Source: Phycisphaerales bacterium (GTDB lineage: Bacteria > Planctomycetota > Phycisphaerae > Phycisphaerales > UBA1924). Taken from it: DNA of 64,000 bases. Where the stretch lies: positions 106,069 to 170,068 of the forward strand of contig JARGPA010000001.1 of the NCBI GenBank assembly GCA_029213305.1. The letters are read 5' to 3'. The notes beneath the pieces are model-generated. The model worked only from the letters and a program-made list of their open reading frames with translations, ran no database searches and was not told the DNA's origin. Below, piece by piece: positions 8,694 to 16,948 of this stretch (its first letter is position 1; every line of letters starts with the position of its first letter). The translations under genes were made by a program, and so were the position numbers.

Positions 8694-9458
8694 TTAATCA
8701 GTTGCAAATGAACTAATCAGAGCTGGAGTCGAAAAATCTGAAAGATCGAGAATGACAATTCCCTCGTTGTCTGCAATAAAAACATTGGTCCCAACGAGTG
8801 CCAGATCGAGAGCATATCCATCTGTATCAAACTCAGAGATTAAGCTTGGGTTTTCAGGATCAGCAACATCAATGACCAATATTCCTGTGTCCCCATCAAC
8901 AACGAAAGCTCTCTGATTTTCAACCACAACTTTGTATGCACGATCAGGCGTGTCGAAGTTTCCTAGAAATGTTGGAGATTGAGGATTGCTCACATCAAAT
9001 ATTTGTAAGCCATCTTGATAATCAGCAACATACGCAATCCCGTCGAGTACGAAGACATGTCTCGCTTCGTCTGTCGTGTCAAAACTCGCCACGAGTTGGA
9101 TATTCTCTAAATCGCTCAAGTCAAGGATTTGTATCCCATTACTACCATCAGCAATGTACACAAACCCGTCAGCAAAGTAGTGGCTATGTGCATAGTCGGG
9201 TGTGTCGTATAAACCGATCAATGAAGGGGATTTCGGATCAGAAATATCGAGAACAAGAAACCCTGTTGACCCATAAGAAACATAAGCGGTATCACCATCA
9301 AGAGTGACTTCTTCTGCTGCACCTGGTATATCTATGAATCCAAGGTAGTCTGCAAACAAGCAAGTGACACTGTCTGCAATTGTGAGAGGAGAGAAAATGA
9401 ATGTGATCAGGAAAAATTGAACCATATGGTAACGACAAAAACATTTACAAAATTTCAT
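8694..9458 (-). CDS. LVIVD-repeat protein, secreted N-terminal part (split gene)
   Basis: A 254-residue frame with an N-terminal hydrophobic signal (MVQFFLITFIFSPLTIADS, residues 12-30) followed by five LVIVD repeats such as NGIQILDLSDLENIQLV and DGLQIFDVSNPQSPTFL. It stops at TAA (8694-8696) in the middle of a repeat, right after FATD. The same frame resumes two codons later. Alone it would be a secreted half-propeller without the C-terminal tail. The intact ancestor would have about 680 codons. The function of such repeat proteins is unknown, and cell-surface or extracellular location is likely. Confidence 0.8.
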   Translation of the reverse strand: MKFCKCFCRYHMVQFFLITFIFSPLTIADSVTCLFADYLGFIDIPGAAEEVTLDGDTAYVSYGSTGFLVLDISDPKSPSLIGLYDTPDYAHSHYFADGFVYIADGSNGIQILDLSDLENIQLVASFDTTDEARHVFVLDGIAYVADYQDGLQIFDVSNPQSPTFLGNFDTPDRAYKVVVENQRAFVVDGDTGILVIDVADPENPSLISEFDTDGYALDLALVGTNVFIADNEGIVILDLSDFSTPALISSFATD

Positions 9459-9526
9459 CAGATGACAATACCAGAAAACAATTGGTATTACAAAAGAATA
9501 TAAAATCGTTACAAGATCGAAGAAAC

Positions 9527-10171
9527 TTAGAGAATCTCGTATTGCTCAAGAATCTGGCGCATCTGGGAGACAGTATCTCCAGAGTGATCGATCAGCTCTG
9601 CGCACCATCCAAATGCTTTTGCGCCTTCAACATGCTCAAGCGTATCATCGAAGAACAAGACCTGATTTCCTGCAGCGCCGACTCTGCGTTCGAAGGCTGC
9701 AAACGCTTTCTCGTCTGGTTTTGCAAGTCCGAATAGATGACTACCGTGGATGTGCTGAATCATACTTGCAGCCGGGAAGTCTTCTTCCATTCGTGCCCAA
9801 TGGGTCGCGTTTGTATTTGAGAACAGTGCAGTAGAGAGATCCGCGAAACTGTTGAGCTCGTCAATGAGTTCTTCAATTCCCTCATACTCTTCGATCAACC
9901 ATGCATGATGGATCGCGGCGACATCGTCAATCGTGTGAGCTTCTTCAGATTCATTTGAAATCGCACGAAAGAATGCTTTGTCGCTCATTTGACCAGTGTG
10001 GTACCGCTTTGCAAGCGAATCGAGCTTGGTCATACACTTCTTTGAAATTTTCTTGCTTGGCGCTTTGATATCCGCGGCCTTGCAACCCTCTTCCCAGGTT
10101 CGGCAAATTCGTAAAATTACGCCGCCCCAATCGAAGCAAACGAGTCGAATGTCATGATCTTGTTGCGTCAT
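9527..10171 (-). CDS. HAD-superfamily hydrolase (YihX/HAD-IA-like phosphatase)
   Basis: A 214-residue haloacid-dehalogenase-fold protein. Motif I is VCFDWGGVI, where the usual second Asp of DxD is Gly, as in many YihX-like members. Motif II is TALFSNTNATHW, and motif III/IV is GLAKPDEKAF with VLFFDDTLEHVEGAKAFG. The cap is an alpha-helical C1 type between motifs I and II. It probably removes phosphate from a sugar phosphate or nucleotide, but the substrate is unknown. ATG 10171 has GAGGAC 6 bases before it. GTG one codon earlier is an alternative. It lies directly behind truD on the same strand. Confidence 0.85.
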   Translation of the reverse strand: MTQQDHDIRLVCFDWGGVILRICRTWEEGCKAADIKAPSKKISKKCMTKLDSLAKRYHTGQMSDKAFFRAISNESEEAHTIDDVAAIHHAWLIEEYEGIEELIDELNSFADLSTALFSNTNATHWARMEEDFPAASMIQHIHGSHLFGLAKPDEKAFAAFERRVGAAGNQVLFFDDTLEHVEGAKAFGWCAELIDHSGDTVSQMRQILEQYEIL

Positions 10172-10227
10172 CACGCGTCCTCAATCGATATCAATGTTCC
10201 CGAGAGATGCTCGGAGCATGGAGAGTA

Positions 10228-11532
10228 TTATACGCCTGCGATTGGGGTTTTCATGATCTCGTCCATCACGGTTGTCGCAAAGGATCCCCGTCCGAGTTCG
10301 AAGGCACAACGGATATAGGCCCCGTGTTCGTCGATTCCGCCCTCAATCTCTGGATCGATCACTGGAATTCGCATCGGACGGCGATCGCCGCCGATCATTG
10401 GATATCCGGATCTTGCTTCACAGTTCTCTAGATCGGAGGGTTCGAGTCCTGCTTTCTTCAATGCTGCAAGTTCAATCTGATCAATCGAGCTACTCGCACG
10501 ATCCATGCTTGTGCCCCACATTGGACCAGTTGAAGATAGCTCGAACGAGTTTACTCGATCACTCAATCCCGAATCTGTTGAACTTAGCTCATCTGCATTG
10601 ACGAGGAATGTAGATCTGTTTTTCATAACAAACGCGAGATCCCCCTCAAGAAGTTGATTGATTGTGTTTGTTTGTATTCGTTCATTGAGTACATGATTAA
10701 AGACTGCAGACTGGAATGCTGAGATGAAGAATCCAGCAGCAGTAGGGTCGATAGCTTTCATAGATTTTTCAGGAGAATGATCGTTGCTCAATGCTCGTAA
10801 CAGATTTCGTTCGATTTTGAATACCTTGGGCATGAGATCGAAAGCATCTCGATACTGCCCTGCAGAGAACGCATTGCGTGCATCTGTTGAACTCAATGGC
10901 GCTCCCTGATTTGGAGAGAGGATGAGATCGATCACTTCTTCCCAGTTCCCCAAAATCATCGCGCGTCCAACAAGATGGTTGTTGTGCAAGAATCCAAATC
11001 GTTGTTGTCCGATCCGATTTGGAGCGCCATGTGACGCAAGCAACTCAAGGGAGTTCTTCGCTGCACGAACTGCGAGGGGTTCAACATCGCGAACTTTAAT
11101 GGAGAATCGATTCCCAGAGAGATGTCCTCTCTTGAGTTTGTTTGTGTGAAGATCTGCCCAAAGAACTCTTGCTCGATCATGGATGAAACTCGGAAAATCT
11201 TCTGGTTTCTTCCCAGGGGTGTGGATCGAGATCACTTGTCGGCTGATTGCTTGCTTATCTTTGAGGCCCGCATGTCCGATGCAGTTGCGTTGGACTTTGA
11301 AGTGCTTTGCGAGTGCATCTCTGAGTTGGAGAGTCGTTAACTCTCGCTTTTCGATGAAAAGGAAGATGTGTTCGCCTTCGCCTGCGGGGTTGTATAACGG
11401 GATTTCTTCGACGAGGAAATCTTCAGGGCGAACCTTAAGCGTTCCTCCAATTCCCGGAAACTCAGCAGTGAGATATCGAGGAGCGCAAGCACCCGTATCG
11501 AAGGGTTCGAGTGGAGTCAAAGGTGTATCCAT
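10228..11532 (-). CDS. truD: tRNA pseudouridine synthase D
   Basis: A 434-residue TruD-family enzyme that converts U13 of tRNA-Glu-type tRNAs to pseudouridine. The catalytic aspartate is Asp92 in HAGLKDKQA, the TruD hallmark. KVRPEDFLVEEIP is the N-terminal family motif and PNRIGQQRFG is the conserved Asn-Arg-Phe-Gly-type loop. FISAFQSAVFNHVLNERI lies in the TRUD insertion domain. The start overlaps the stop of the upstream bifunctional-nuclease-domain gene by one base (TAATG), so the two are translationally coupled. Confidence 0.93.
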   Translation of the reverse strand: MDTPLTPLEPFDTGACAPRYLTAEFPGIGGTLKVRPEDFLVEEIPLYNPAGEGEHIFLFIEKRELTTLQLRDALAKHFKVQRNCIGHAGLKDKQAISRQVISIHTPGKKPEDFPSFIHDRARVLWADLHTNKLKRGHLSGNRFSIKVRDVEPLAVRAAKNSLELLASHGAPNRIGQQRFGFLHNNHLVGRAMILGNWEEVIDLILSPNQGAPLSSTDARNAFSAGQYRDAFDLMPKVFKIERNLLRALSNDHSPEKSMKAIDPTAAGFFISAFQSAVFNHVLNERIQTNTINQLLEGDLAFVMKNRSTFLVNADELSSTDSGLSDRVNSFELSSTGPMWGTSMDRASSSIDQIELAALKKAGLEPSDLENCEARSGYPMIGGDRRPMRIPVIDPEIEGGIDEHGAYIRCAFELGRGSFATTVMDEIMKTPIAGV

Positions 11533-11966
11533 TATGAGAAGTCGTCCATCGGAGGCATGATGGCATTTTCAATCACTGATTCATCAACAAAGATGGGGAC
11601 ATCAGAAGTAATCCCAAGAGCAATCGCATCACTTGGTCTTGAGTCAACTTCAACTGGGAGCCCCATACTGTTCGTTAAGTTGAGCGCAGCGAAGAAGGTG
11701 CCGTCAATGATGTGTGTGATCGCAATCGAATCGAGGGTTGCACCAAGTGAAGCAATTGTGCTAGCAAGGAGATCATGTGTCATCGGGCGACCAATTTCGA
11801 TTCCTGCAAGCCGTTGATCGATTGCGATTGCTTGTGCGAGTCCGATCACGATGGGGAACGAACGAGGTTCTGATCCAGGTGTAGGATGAACTTCGCGCAA
11901 CTCAATCAACTGAGCATCGTTGAGCTCACGAATTAGGATTCTTGCAAGTTGCATCTCGATGCGCAT
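11532..11966 (-). CDS. Bifunctional nuclease (BFN/DUF151) domain protein
   Basis: A 144-residue single-domain protein of the DUF151 (bifunctional nuclease) family. It shows the conserved core FPIVIGLAQAIAIDQRLAG, PMTHDLLASTIASLGA and SRPSDAIALGITSDVPIFV. Some family members have been reported to have DNase/RNase activity, but most are uncharacterised. It is coupled by a TAATG overlap to truD, which hints at an RNA-related role only by association. Confidence 0.9.
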   Translation of the reverse strand: MRIEMQLARILIRELNDAQLIELREVHPTPGSEPRSFPIVIGLAQAIAIDQRLAGIEIGRPMTHDLLASTIASLGATLDSIAITHIIDGTFFAALNLTNSMGLPVEVDSRPSDAIALGITSDVPIFVDESVIENAIMPPMDDFS

Positions 11967-11982
11967 CGTGGATCTCGAATAT

Positions 11983-11998
11983 GTCTCAATGATGAGAC
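11983..11998. promoter_or_regulatory. Small inverted repeat upstream of the DUF151 gene
   Basis: GTCTCA-ATGA-TGAGAC forms a perfect 6-bp stem with a 4-base loop, 17 bases before the DUF151 start. It could be a leader hairpin or a regulator site. The support is the symmetry alone. Confidence 0.25.
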
Positions 11999-12096
11999 GG
12001 TGTTCTGTTTGCCGTTAGTTTGATGGATCTTTGTACAAGTGAGTATATGCGTTCCATCTTCGTCTAGAAGTGGGAAATCTAGATCGATCGTTTGAT

Positions 12097-12885
12097 CTAT
12101 AGTCGATCGAAAGTATGGTTCACTTTTCGGCCGAGTGATCTTAGTAGTGTTTGAGGGATACCGATATCTGCAACATGGACTTCCCCAAGGTAAGTCTGAG
12201 CATCAATTGATCTAAATCCATCTTTTAACGCCGCAAAGGTCACTGTTCGATCAGCTTTAACGACTGCTTGTCCTATGGGATGTCCATTTTGGGCATTGAG
12301 ACCTGATGGAACATCTACCGAAAGAACCGAAGTAATCGATGGGTTATGTTGGTTGATTTGATCAATAAGTAATCTCGAAGCACCTTCGATTTTCCTCGTT
12401 AATCCTGTTCCAAAGAGTGCGTCAACAATTAGAGTCGGAGAACTAGAGTGATCTGAGAGGAAAATTTCTGCATTTACAATTTGGAGACCCATCTTGCAGA
12501 TGATATCAAGATTGATCTTCGCGTCCCCTTGATATTGTTCAAACTCATTCGTCAAGATGAGAGTTGGGTGTAGATTCTGATTTGCAAGATGTCTTGCAAG
12601 CGCAAACCCATCTCCTGCATTATTGCCAGGCCCACAGAAAATCTGGATGGGTCCCAGATCAAACTCTGGAATCATGTTCAATGCATGTCCCTTAAGAGCA
12701 ATCGCAGCATTCTCCATTAACAGAATCGAAGGTATTTGAAACTCAGAAACTGCGAGCTGATCGAGTTTTCTGCAATCCTCTACGCTCATCTCATAGACAT
12801 CTTGTCTTCGCGAAGACGAACGAGCATGCGCAGGGGTTGCGTCATGTTCAGAGCGGCCAAAGGTTGGTTCAGGGGATGTAGCCAT
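12097..12885 (-). CDS. nnrE: NAD(P)H-hydrate epimerase (YjeF N-terminal domain)
   Basis: A 262-residue YjeF_N-domain protein that epimerises the R form of damaged, hydrated NAD(P)H so the dehydratase can repair it. Signatures are LLMENAAIAL, IFCGPGNNAGDGFALARHL and VDALFGTGLTRKIEG with VDVPSGLNAQNG. The C-terminal ADP-dependent dehydratase (YjeF_C) found in fused versions is absent, so a separate NnrD would be needed. The first 25 residues before the domain are Ser/Arg-rich and may not all be translated. No Shine-Dalgarno precedes the ATG. A TACAAT box lies 7 bases upstream, suggesting a leaderless message. Confidence 0.88.
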   Translation of the reverse strand: MATSPEPTFGRSEHDATPAHARSSSRRQDVYEMSVEDCRKLDQLAVSEFQIPSILLMENAAIALKGHALNMIPEFDLGPIQIFCGPGNNAGDGFALARHLANQNLHPTLILTNEFEQYQGDAKINLDIICKMGLQIVNAEIFLSDHSSSPTLIVDALFGTGLTRKIEGASRLLIDQINQHNPSITSVLSVDVPSGLNAQNGHPIGQAVVKADRTVTFAALKDGFRSIDAQTYLGEVHVADIGIPQTLLRSLGRKVNHTFDRL

Positions 12886-12892
12886 CGAAACT

Positions 12893-12898
12893 ATTGTA
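12893..12898 (-). promoter_or_regulatory. Possible -10 box placing transcription start at nnrE ATG
   Basis: TACAAT on the minus strand ends 7 bases before the nnrE ATG, with no clear -35 box. If used, the message would begin at or beside the start codon. Confidence 0.25.
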
Positions 12899-12951
12899 TG
12901 TTCCTAATCGTTTAAGGGTATCGAGCTTCATAGAGCTAAGATACTGGTCAT

Positions 12952-14181
12952 ATGCCTTCATTCTTGATCGTTATGCTGTTTGTTTTGCTGATAACACTCA
13001 CAGTGGGCTCGATTATCTATTGGGGCATTGTCGTTTTTCAAATTTTGTTGACTCGACGACATATCCCCACAGCACGCAGTGGAATAAAACTCGCAGAACA
13101 GACTCCCCCCATGGGACGGGTTTGCGTGATTGTCCCCTGTCATAATGAAGCAGGAAACATCGACACACTGATTCATTCGCTCAAGAATCAAGATTACGAT
13201 CGACTCAATGTCGTGCTCGTACTTGATCGATGTCAAGACGACACACTCGGAGTTGCTCGGGTTGCAATCGCGGATGATCCTCGGTTTGAAATTATCGAAG
13301 TTACACATTGTCCACAAGAATGGGCAGGTAAAGTCCATGCTGCTCATTGTGGATTCACTCAGTCATCGCATGGAACGCAAGCAGAGTTATTGCTCTTCAC
13401 AGACGCAGATACATGGCTCGATCCATCTTGCATCCGCGCGAGTGTTGCACTACTACGAGCAAGGGAACTTCAGTTTCTGAGTTTGCTCTCGACACTCAGT
13501 ACTAAAACCTGGTTTGAGCGTCTGGTCCAACCTGTAACAGCATTTCAGCTTGCTCGACAGTTTCCACTCATGAGAGTGAATAGGAATGATCGTCGTCGTC
13601 GTGCGTTTGCAAACGGCCAGTTCATGCTCTTTGATGCAAACTTGTATCGAATGCTCGGTGGACACGAACGCGTTCAAAACGCGATACTTGAAGATATCGC
13701 ATTCGCGAAGGCAATTGCTCACGAAGGGCAACCTGCAGGGTTGTTGTTAGCCGACAATATGTTGCGTTGCCGCATGTACGATTCGTGGGATCAGTATCAA
13801 CAAGGCTGGAAAAGAATCTACACCGAATCTGCCAATCGAGAAGTTAAACGACTCAAACGGTATGCATTTCGGACTCCCATGTTTGATATTGTTCTTCCTA
13901 TCTCGAGTGCGATAGTGATCCCAATTAGTTATTATTTTGGTGATCCTGGCACAGAATGGATTGGGATGGGGATTGGTGCATTTGCCCTCGTTTTATGGCT
14001 CCTAGGGTTGTTTTTGCTCTACTCAATGAGCAACGCAAAGCTGAGAGATATCCCAGGTGCGTTCATCGGAGCATTCTTCACAGGATGGATCTTCTATCAA
14101 GCTGCGATAGACTTATCAAAGGGAACCCCAACTCAGTGGGGCGGCCGCTCGTATACGAATAGCAGCAAGGAATCATCATGA
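12952..14181 (+). CDS. Membrane glycosyltransferase family 2
   Basis: A 409-residue protein with an N-terminal membrane helix (residues 3-30), a cytoplasmic GT-A domain and two or three C-terminal helices (about 310-385). Motifs are VCVIVPCHNEAGNIDTLI, VLDRCQDDT, the metal-binding LFTDADTWLDP (near residue 145), ILEDIAFAKAI (general-base ED) and QYQQGWKRIY (acceptor-site Q..RW-like). The layout matches membrane family 2 enzymes that glycosylate lipids or carotenoids, but the acceptor is unknown. The ATGA overlap at 14178-14181 couples it to an ExbD-like gene. Confidence 0.87.
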   Translation: MPSFLIVMLFVLLITLTVGSIIYWGIVVFQILLTRRHIPTARSGIKLAEQTPPMGRVCVIVPCHNEAGNIDTLIHSLKNQDYDRLNVVLVLDRCQDDTLGVARVAIADDPRFEIIEVTHCPQEWAGKVHAAHCGFTQSSHGTQAELLLFTDADTWLDPSCIRASVALLRARELQFLSLLSTLSTKTWFERLVQPVTAFQLARQFPLMRVNRNDRRRRAFANGQFMLFDANLYRMLGGHERVQNAILEDIAFAKAIAHEGQPAGLLLADNMLRCRMYDSWDQYQQGWKRIYTESANREVKRLKRYAFRTPMFDIVLPISSAIVIPISYYFGDPGTEWIGMGIGAFALVLWLLGLFLLYSMSNAKLRDIPGAFIGAFFTGWIFYQAAIDLSKGTPTQWGGRSYTNSSKESS

Positions 14182-14639
14182 GACAAGTTCGAAGAGTTCG
14201 TCGTTCATCAAACGATGTTCATGTTGAGCTCACTCCAATGATTGATGTTGTATTTCTGCTCCTCACTTTCTTTGTGTTTTCGATTGTGCTAATGGTTCGC
14301 GCAGATGTGTTGGATGTGAACCTGCCTCAGTTAACATCCGGGCGTTCTGCAGATCGAATCGTTCCAATCACGATCGCAATAAATGACTCAGGGATAATCT
14401 TCATCAATCGCGAAGAGATCGAGATGAATTCCGTCATTGATCGTCTCAAAGAGTTGAAAACTGAACTGGGAGATTCTCCATTAGTGCTTGCTGTAGACAC
14501 ACGCTCGGATGCAGGAATCATGATCACGCTTGCAGATAAACTCACTGGCGCAGGAATGGGGGAGTTTTCAATCATCGGAAACGAAAGCAACGAACCCAAT
14601 GCTAATGCGCAAGAAGATATTGACCCGCAAACCCCATGA
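14178..14639 (+). CDS. ExbD/TolR-family biopolymer transport protein
   Basis: A 153-residue protein with a cytoplasmic N-terminus ending in the family motif VELTPMIDVVFLLLTFFVF, where the Asp in PMIDV is the proton-path residue in the single membrane helix. The periplasmic domain follows (VPITIAINDSGIIFINREEI). It should pair with an ExbB/TolQ channel to energise a TonB- or TolA-like arm. No ExbB-like gene is next to it. It overlaps both neighbours by ATGA, and the next gene is TonB-like. Confidence 0.9.
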   Translation: MRQVRRVRRSSNDVHVELTPMIDVVFLLLTFFVFSIVLMVRADVLDVNLPQLTSGRSADRIVPITIAINDSGIIFINREEIEMNSVIDRLKELKTELGDSPLVLAVDTRSDAGIMITLADKLTGAGMGEFSIIGNESNEPNANAQEDIDPQTP

Positions 14640-15877
14640 GTACGACATCGTTCCAACTCGATCGAAGGTTTGCTCATTCCTCAATGATCACTCTCGCATT
14701 GGGGTTTGTGCTCAGTGTGATGATCAACTTAAGCGCTGGGATCGGAGTGAGCGGGTACTACAAATCCAGCAGTTCCGCTTCGGATGATTCAACAACATCG
14801 ATGGAAGTTACTCCAGATGCGATGATGAATCAATCCTCACCTGAGCAGATCAAACTTGGTTCTCAAGAATCGTCGCAAGCCTCTATCCATTGGCTCGGAG
14901 TCGTAGAGAACCCAGAAGTAGGAGACGCGCCCATCGCAGTGGTAGAACAAGCCGCATTCACTCCAATTGTCGGGAATGCACCCGAAAACTCTGCTCCTGC
15001 GTCTTCTACTCCTGACCCATCACAACCAGCAGAGCCCCAAGTGACTCAGCAACCGATCGAACAACCTGCGTCTGATCCGATTGAGATTGATCCAATAGAA
15101 CCTCAAGATGAGAATCCACGGAGCCCAATCGAAACAGCAATCGAGCAAGTTGAAATCGAAGTAGTGCAAGTAGAAGCAGAGATTCCCAAGATTACTTTGC
15201 AACCAGAGATTATTGATAATCCATCACAAGCAGAGCAAGTTAAAGAAAACACAGAAGTGGAGATCGAACCCGATCTACCAATTGGACCTAGTTTGGTGAG
15301 TGCCGATCCAACTCCTGAACCTGAGCTCGTTCAAGAACCAGTAGAAAATACAGAATCAGTCACAGTTTCGAATGAGGATACCCAAGCAGAACCAACGAAC
15401 GATCAAGCAGAGTCTCAGCCCGCGCCTCAAGTTCAACCCACTGAACAGGAATCCAACCCAAGTGTTGCAGGCAAAGATGGGATTTTGTCCAAACGAGAGT
15501 CAACAGCTTCGATCATCAAACGCGCGATCAAGGTTGATGCAAAGAGTTTGAATCGACCTATCGTTGGAGAAGGACTTGAGATCACAACTGTGGAACCAAA
15601 GTTCCCTGCGTCAGTAAGATTCACACAACTCCCGCGAAATCCAGTGTTGATCATTCGTTTCGATGCAAACGGACGCGTGAGCAAAGTCCGTTTCTTATCC
15701 GAAGGCCGGCGAGTGTTTGATACCGGGAGTAAGTCCGTTGATGAACCCCTCGTCAACGCAGTCTACAAATGGCGTGCAAAGGGAACAGAAATCGACTCAC
15801 TCGATCCAAAGGGCCCTGAGTCATTTGTTGAGATATCGATGAACATTATCTTTTCCCAGAAAAAAAATAGGCCATAA
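14636..15877 (+). CDS. TonB-like energy-transducing protein
   Basis: A 413-residue protein with an N-terminal membrane helix (residues about 17-40), a very long Pro/Glu/Gln/Val-rich linker (about 60-275) rich in EPVQ-type repeats, and a folded C-terminal domain of about 100 residues (GLEITTVEPKFPASVRF onward, VKFxANGRVSKVRFLSEGRRVFD). This domain resembles the TonB C-terminus with its val-output pattern. The linker would span the periplasm. Sequence similarity in the C-terminal domain is modest, so TonB-like is an architecture-based call, strengthened by the coupled ExbD gene. Confidence 0.75.
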   Translation: MSTTSFQLDRRFAHSSMITLALGFVLSVMINLSAGIGVSGYYKSSSSASDDSTTSMEVTPDAMMNQSSPEQIKLGSQESSQASIHWLGVVENPEVGDAPIAVVEQAAFTPIVGNAPENSAPASSTPDPSQPAEPQVTQQPIEQPASDPIEIDPIEPQDENPRSPIETAIEQVEIEVVQVEAEIPKITLQPEIIDNPSQAEQVKENTEVEIEPDLPIGPSLVSADPTPEPELVQEPVENTESVTVSNEDTQAEPTNDQAESQPAPQVQPTEQESNPSVAGKDGILSKRESTASIIKRAIKVDAKSLNRPIVGEGLEITTVEPKFPASVRFTQLPRNPVLIIRFDANGRVSKVRFLSEGRRVFDTGSKSVDEPLVNAVYKWRAKGTEIDSLDPKGPESFVEISMNIIFSQKKNRP

Positions 15878-15878
15878 A

Positions 15879-15899
15879 AAACGCACAAAGAGTGCGTTT
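15879..15899. terminator. Bidirectional hairpin between convergent genes
   Basis: A perfect 8-bp stem AAACGCAC / GTGCGTTT with loop AAAGA lies between the TonB-like gene and the minus-strand gene ending at 15932. The T run is longer on the minus strand (TTTTTT), so it serves that gene best and may also stop plus-strand transcription. Confidence 0.75.
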
Positions 15900-15931
15900 G
15901 ATGCTTTGTTTCTATATCGAATGCTGTCTGA

Positions 15932-16456
15932 TTATCGTCTACGACGACTCGCAATGAGTCCACCTACCAAGAGCAACGATGTTGATCCAGGAGATGGGAT
16001 ATTGGATCGGACATATGCAAACTCGCCGCCGTTGCCGTTCCCTTCCCATTGTGTAAACATCAAGTCAATGTAGATATCATCATCTAGAAGATGAACAACG
16101 ACATTGGTATCCAGCAGTCCTGGAGGATGACCATCGTGTAGATCTGCCCAAGTTGTGTAACTCAATGTGTCATAATCTGCTGTCGTTCCATAGGCCCACA
16201 AAGTACCGAGTGGGCTTGGTCCAAATGAACCTGAGCCTTGATAAAATGGTTCCTGTGCAATATTGAATACCCCTCGCATTGTTCCACGAACGATCCAGAC
16301 ATTGTCTGTAATGCGATCTTGGTTCTCTTCGAGCGACAGATCTCCAAACCCAGCATAATGATAACTGAAATCTAGTCCTGAAAATACAGTTTCAGCATTC
16401 GAAACACTCGCGAAACTACATACTCCAGCAACAAGCGTAGTGATAGCATTCTTCAT
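15932..16456 (-). CDS. Exported protein with PEP-CTERM-like sorting tail
   Basis: A 174-residue protein with an N-terminal signal peptide (cleavage near VSNAET) and a C-terminal tail of the PEP-CTERM type: IPSPGSTSLLLVGGL, a short hydrophobic helix and a final RRRR. The middle, about 120 residues rich in Asp, Gly, Tyr and Thr, is not recognised. Exosortase-type enzymes cut such tails in other bacteria. None is visible in this window. A close look-alike tail ends the protein at 21084-21812. Confidence 0.75.
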   Translation of the reverse strand: MKNAITTLVAGVCSFASVSNAETVFSGLDFSYHYAGFGDLSLEENQDRITDNVWIVRGTMRGVFNIAQEPFYQGSGSFGPSPLGTLWAYGTTADYDTLSYTTWADLHDGHPPGLLDTNVVVHLLDDDIYIDLMFTQWEGNGNGGEFAYVRSNIPSPGSTSLLLVGGLIASRRRR

Positions 16457-16553
16457 AGGTCTCTCCTCCTAATTCACAATTAAGATATCAGAGTATGAGT
16501 TTAGTTCAACGAGATTTTTACGAGAAACAACGATTTGTCATCGTTTCGTGAGA

Positions 16554-16937
16554 TTAGTGATCGCTTGGAGAATCTTCAAGTGGATCCCAAGGCGACCATA
16601 CCATACCGCACTCAGGGCATTTGGGTTCTGGAAGCCCGACGAGGTAATACCCGCAGTTGGGGCATGGATCTTGCTCGTTTTCTAGATTTTGCTGCTCAAG
16701 GAATTGCTCTCTTGCACGATCAGTGACTACAAGTGCAACCAAGCCATACCAGGTTCCGCCGAGAACAATACTTATTGCATAGATCCATATCCGCGGGTCC
16801 AAAATCACGGGGGCTAAGATGCAGAGTCCAAGTGGGACACCCCCGACGAGTAACATTTGGATGTAATGTTTGAGCTTGAAGCATTCACGAGGATCAGGCA
16901 AATTTTTTTGCTCTGATTGTCTAATCAGTTTTAGCAT
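16554..16937 (-). CDS. Small membrane protein with C-terminal zinc ribbon
   Basis: A 127-residue protein with two membrane helices (about 27-50 and 52-72), then a charged stretch and a rubredoxin-like zinc ribbon CPNCGYYLVGLPEPKCPECG (residues 92-111). The function is unknown. The ribbon is the same type (CxxC-x-Y-LxGL-CPECG) as in two proteins at 60-61 kb. It lies 11 bases downstream of mqnC on the same strand, so it is probably co-transcribed with it. Confidence 0.7.
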   Translation of the reverse strand: MLKLIRQSEQKNLPDPRECFKLKHYIQMLLVGGVPLGLCILAPVILDPRIWIYAISIVLGGTWYGLVALVVTDRAREQFLEQQNLENEQDPCPNCGYYLVGLPEPKCPECGMVWSPWDPLEDSPSDH

Positions 16938-16948
16938 CTGTGATTTTT

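Noticed and set aside
7416-9458. Alternative genetic code or programmed stop reassignment to explain the split LVIVD gene
   Set aside because: TAA, TAG and TGA all end other well-recognised genes in this window, so a code change is not supported. Readthrough at this one site is left open.
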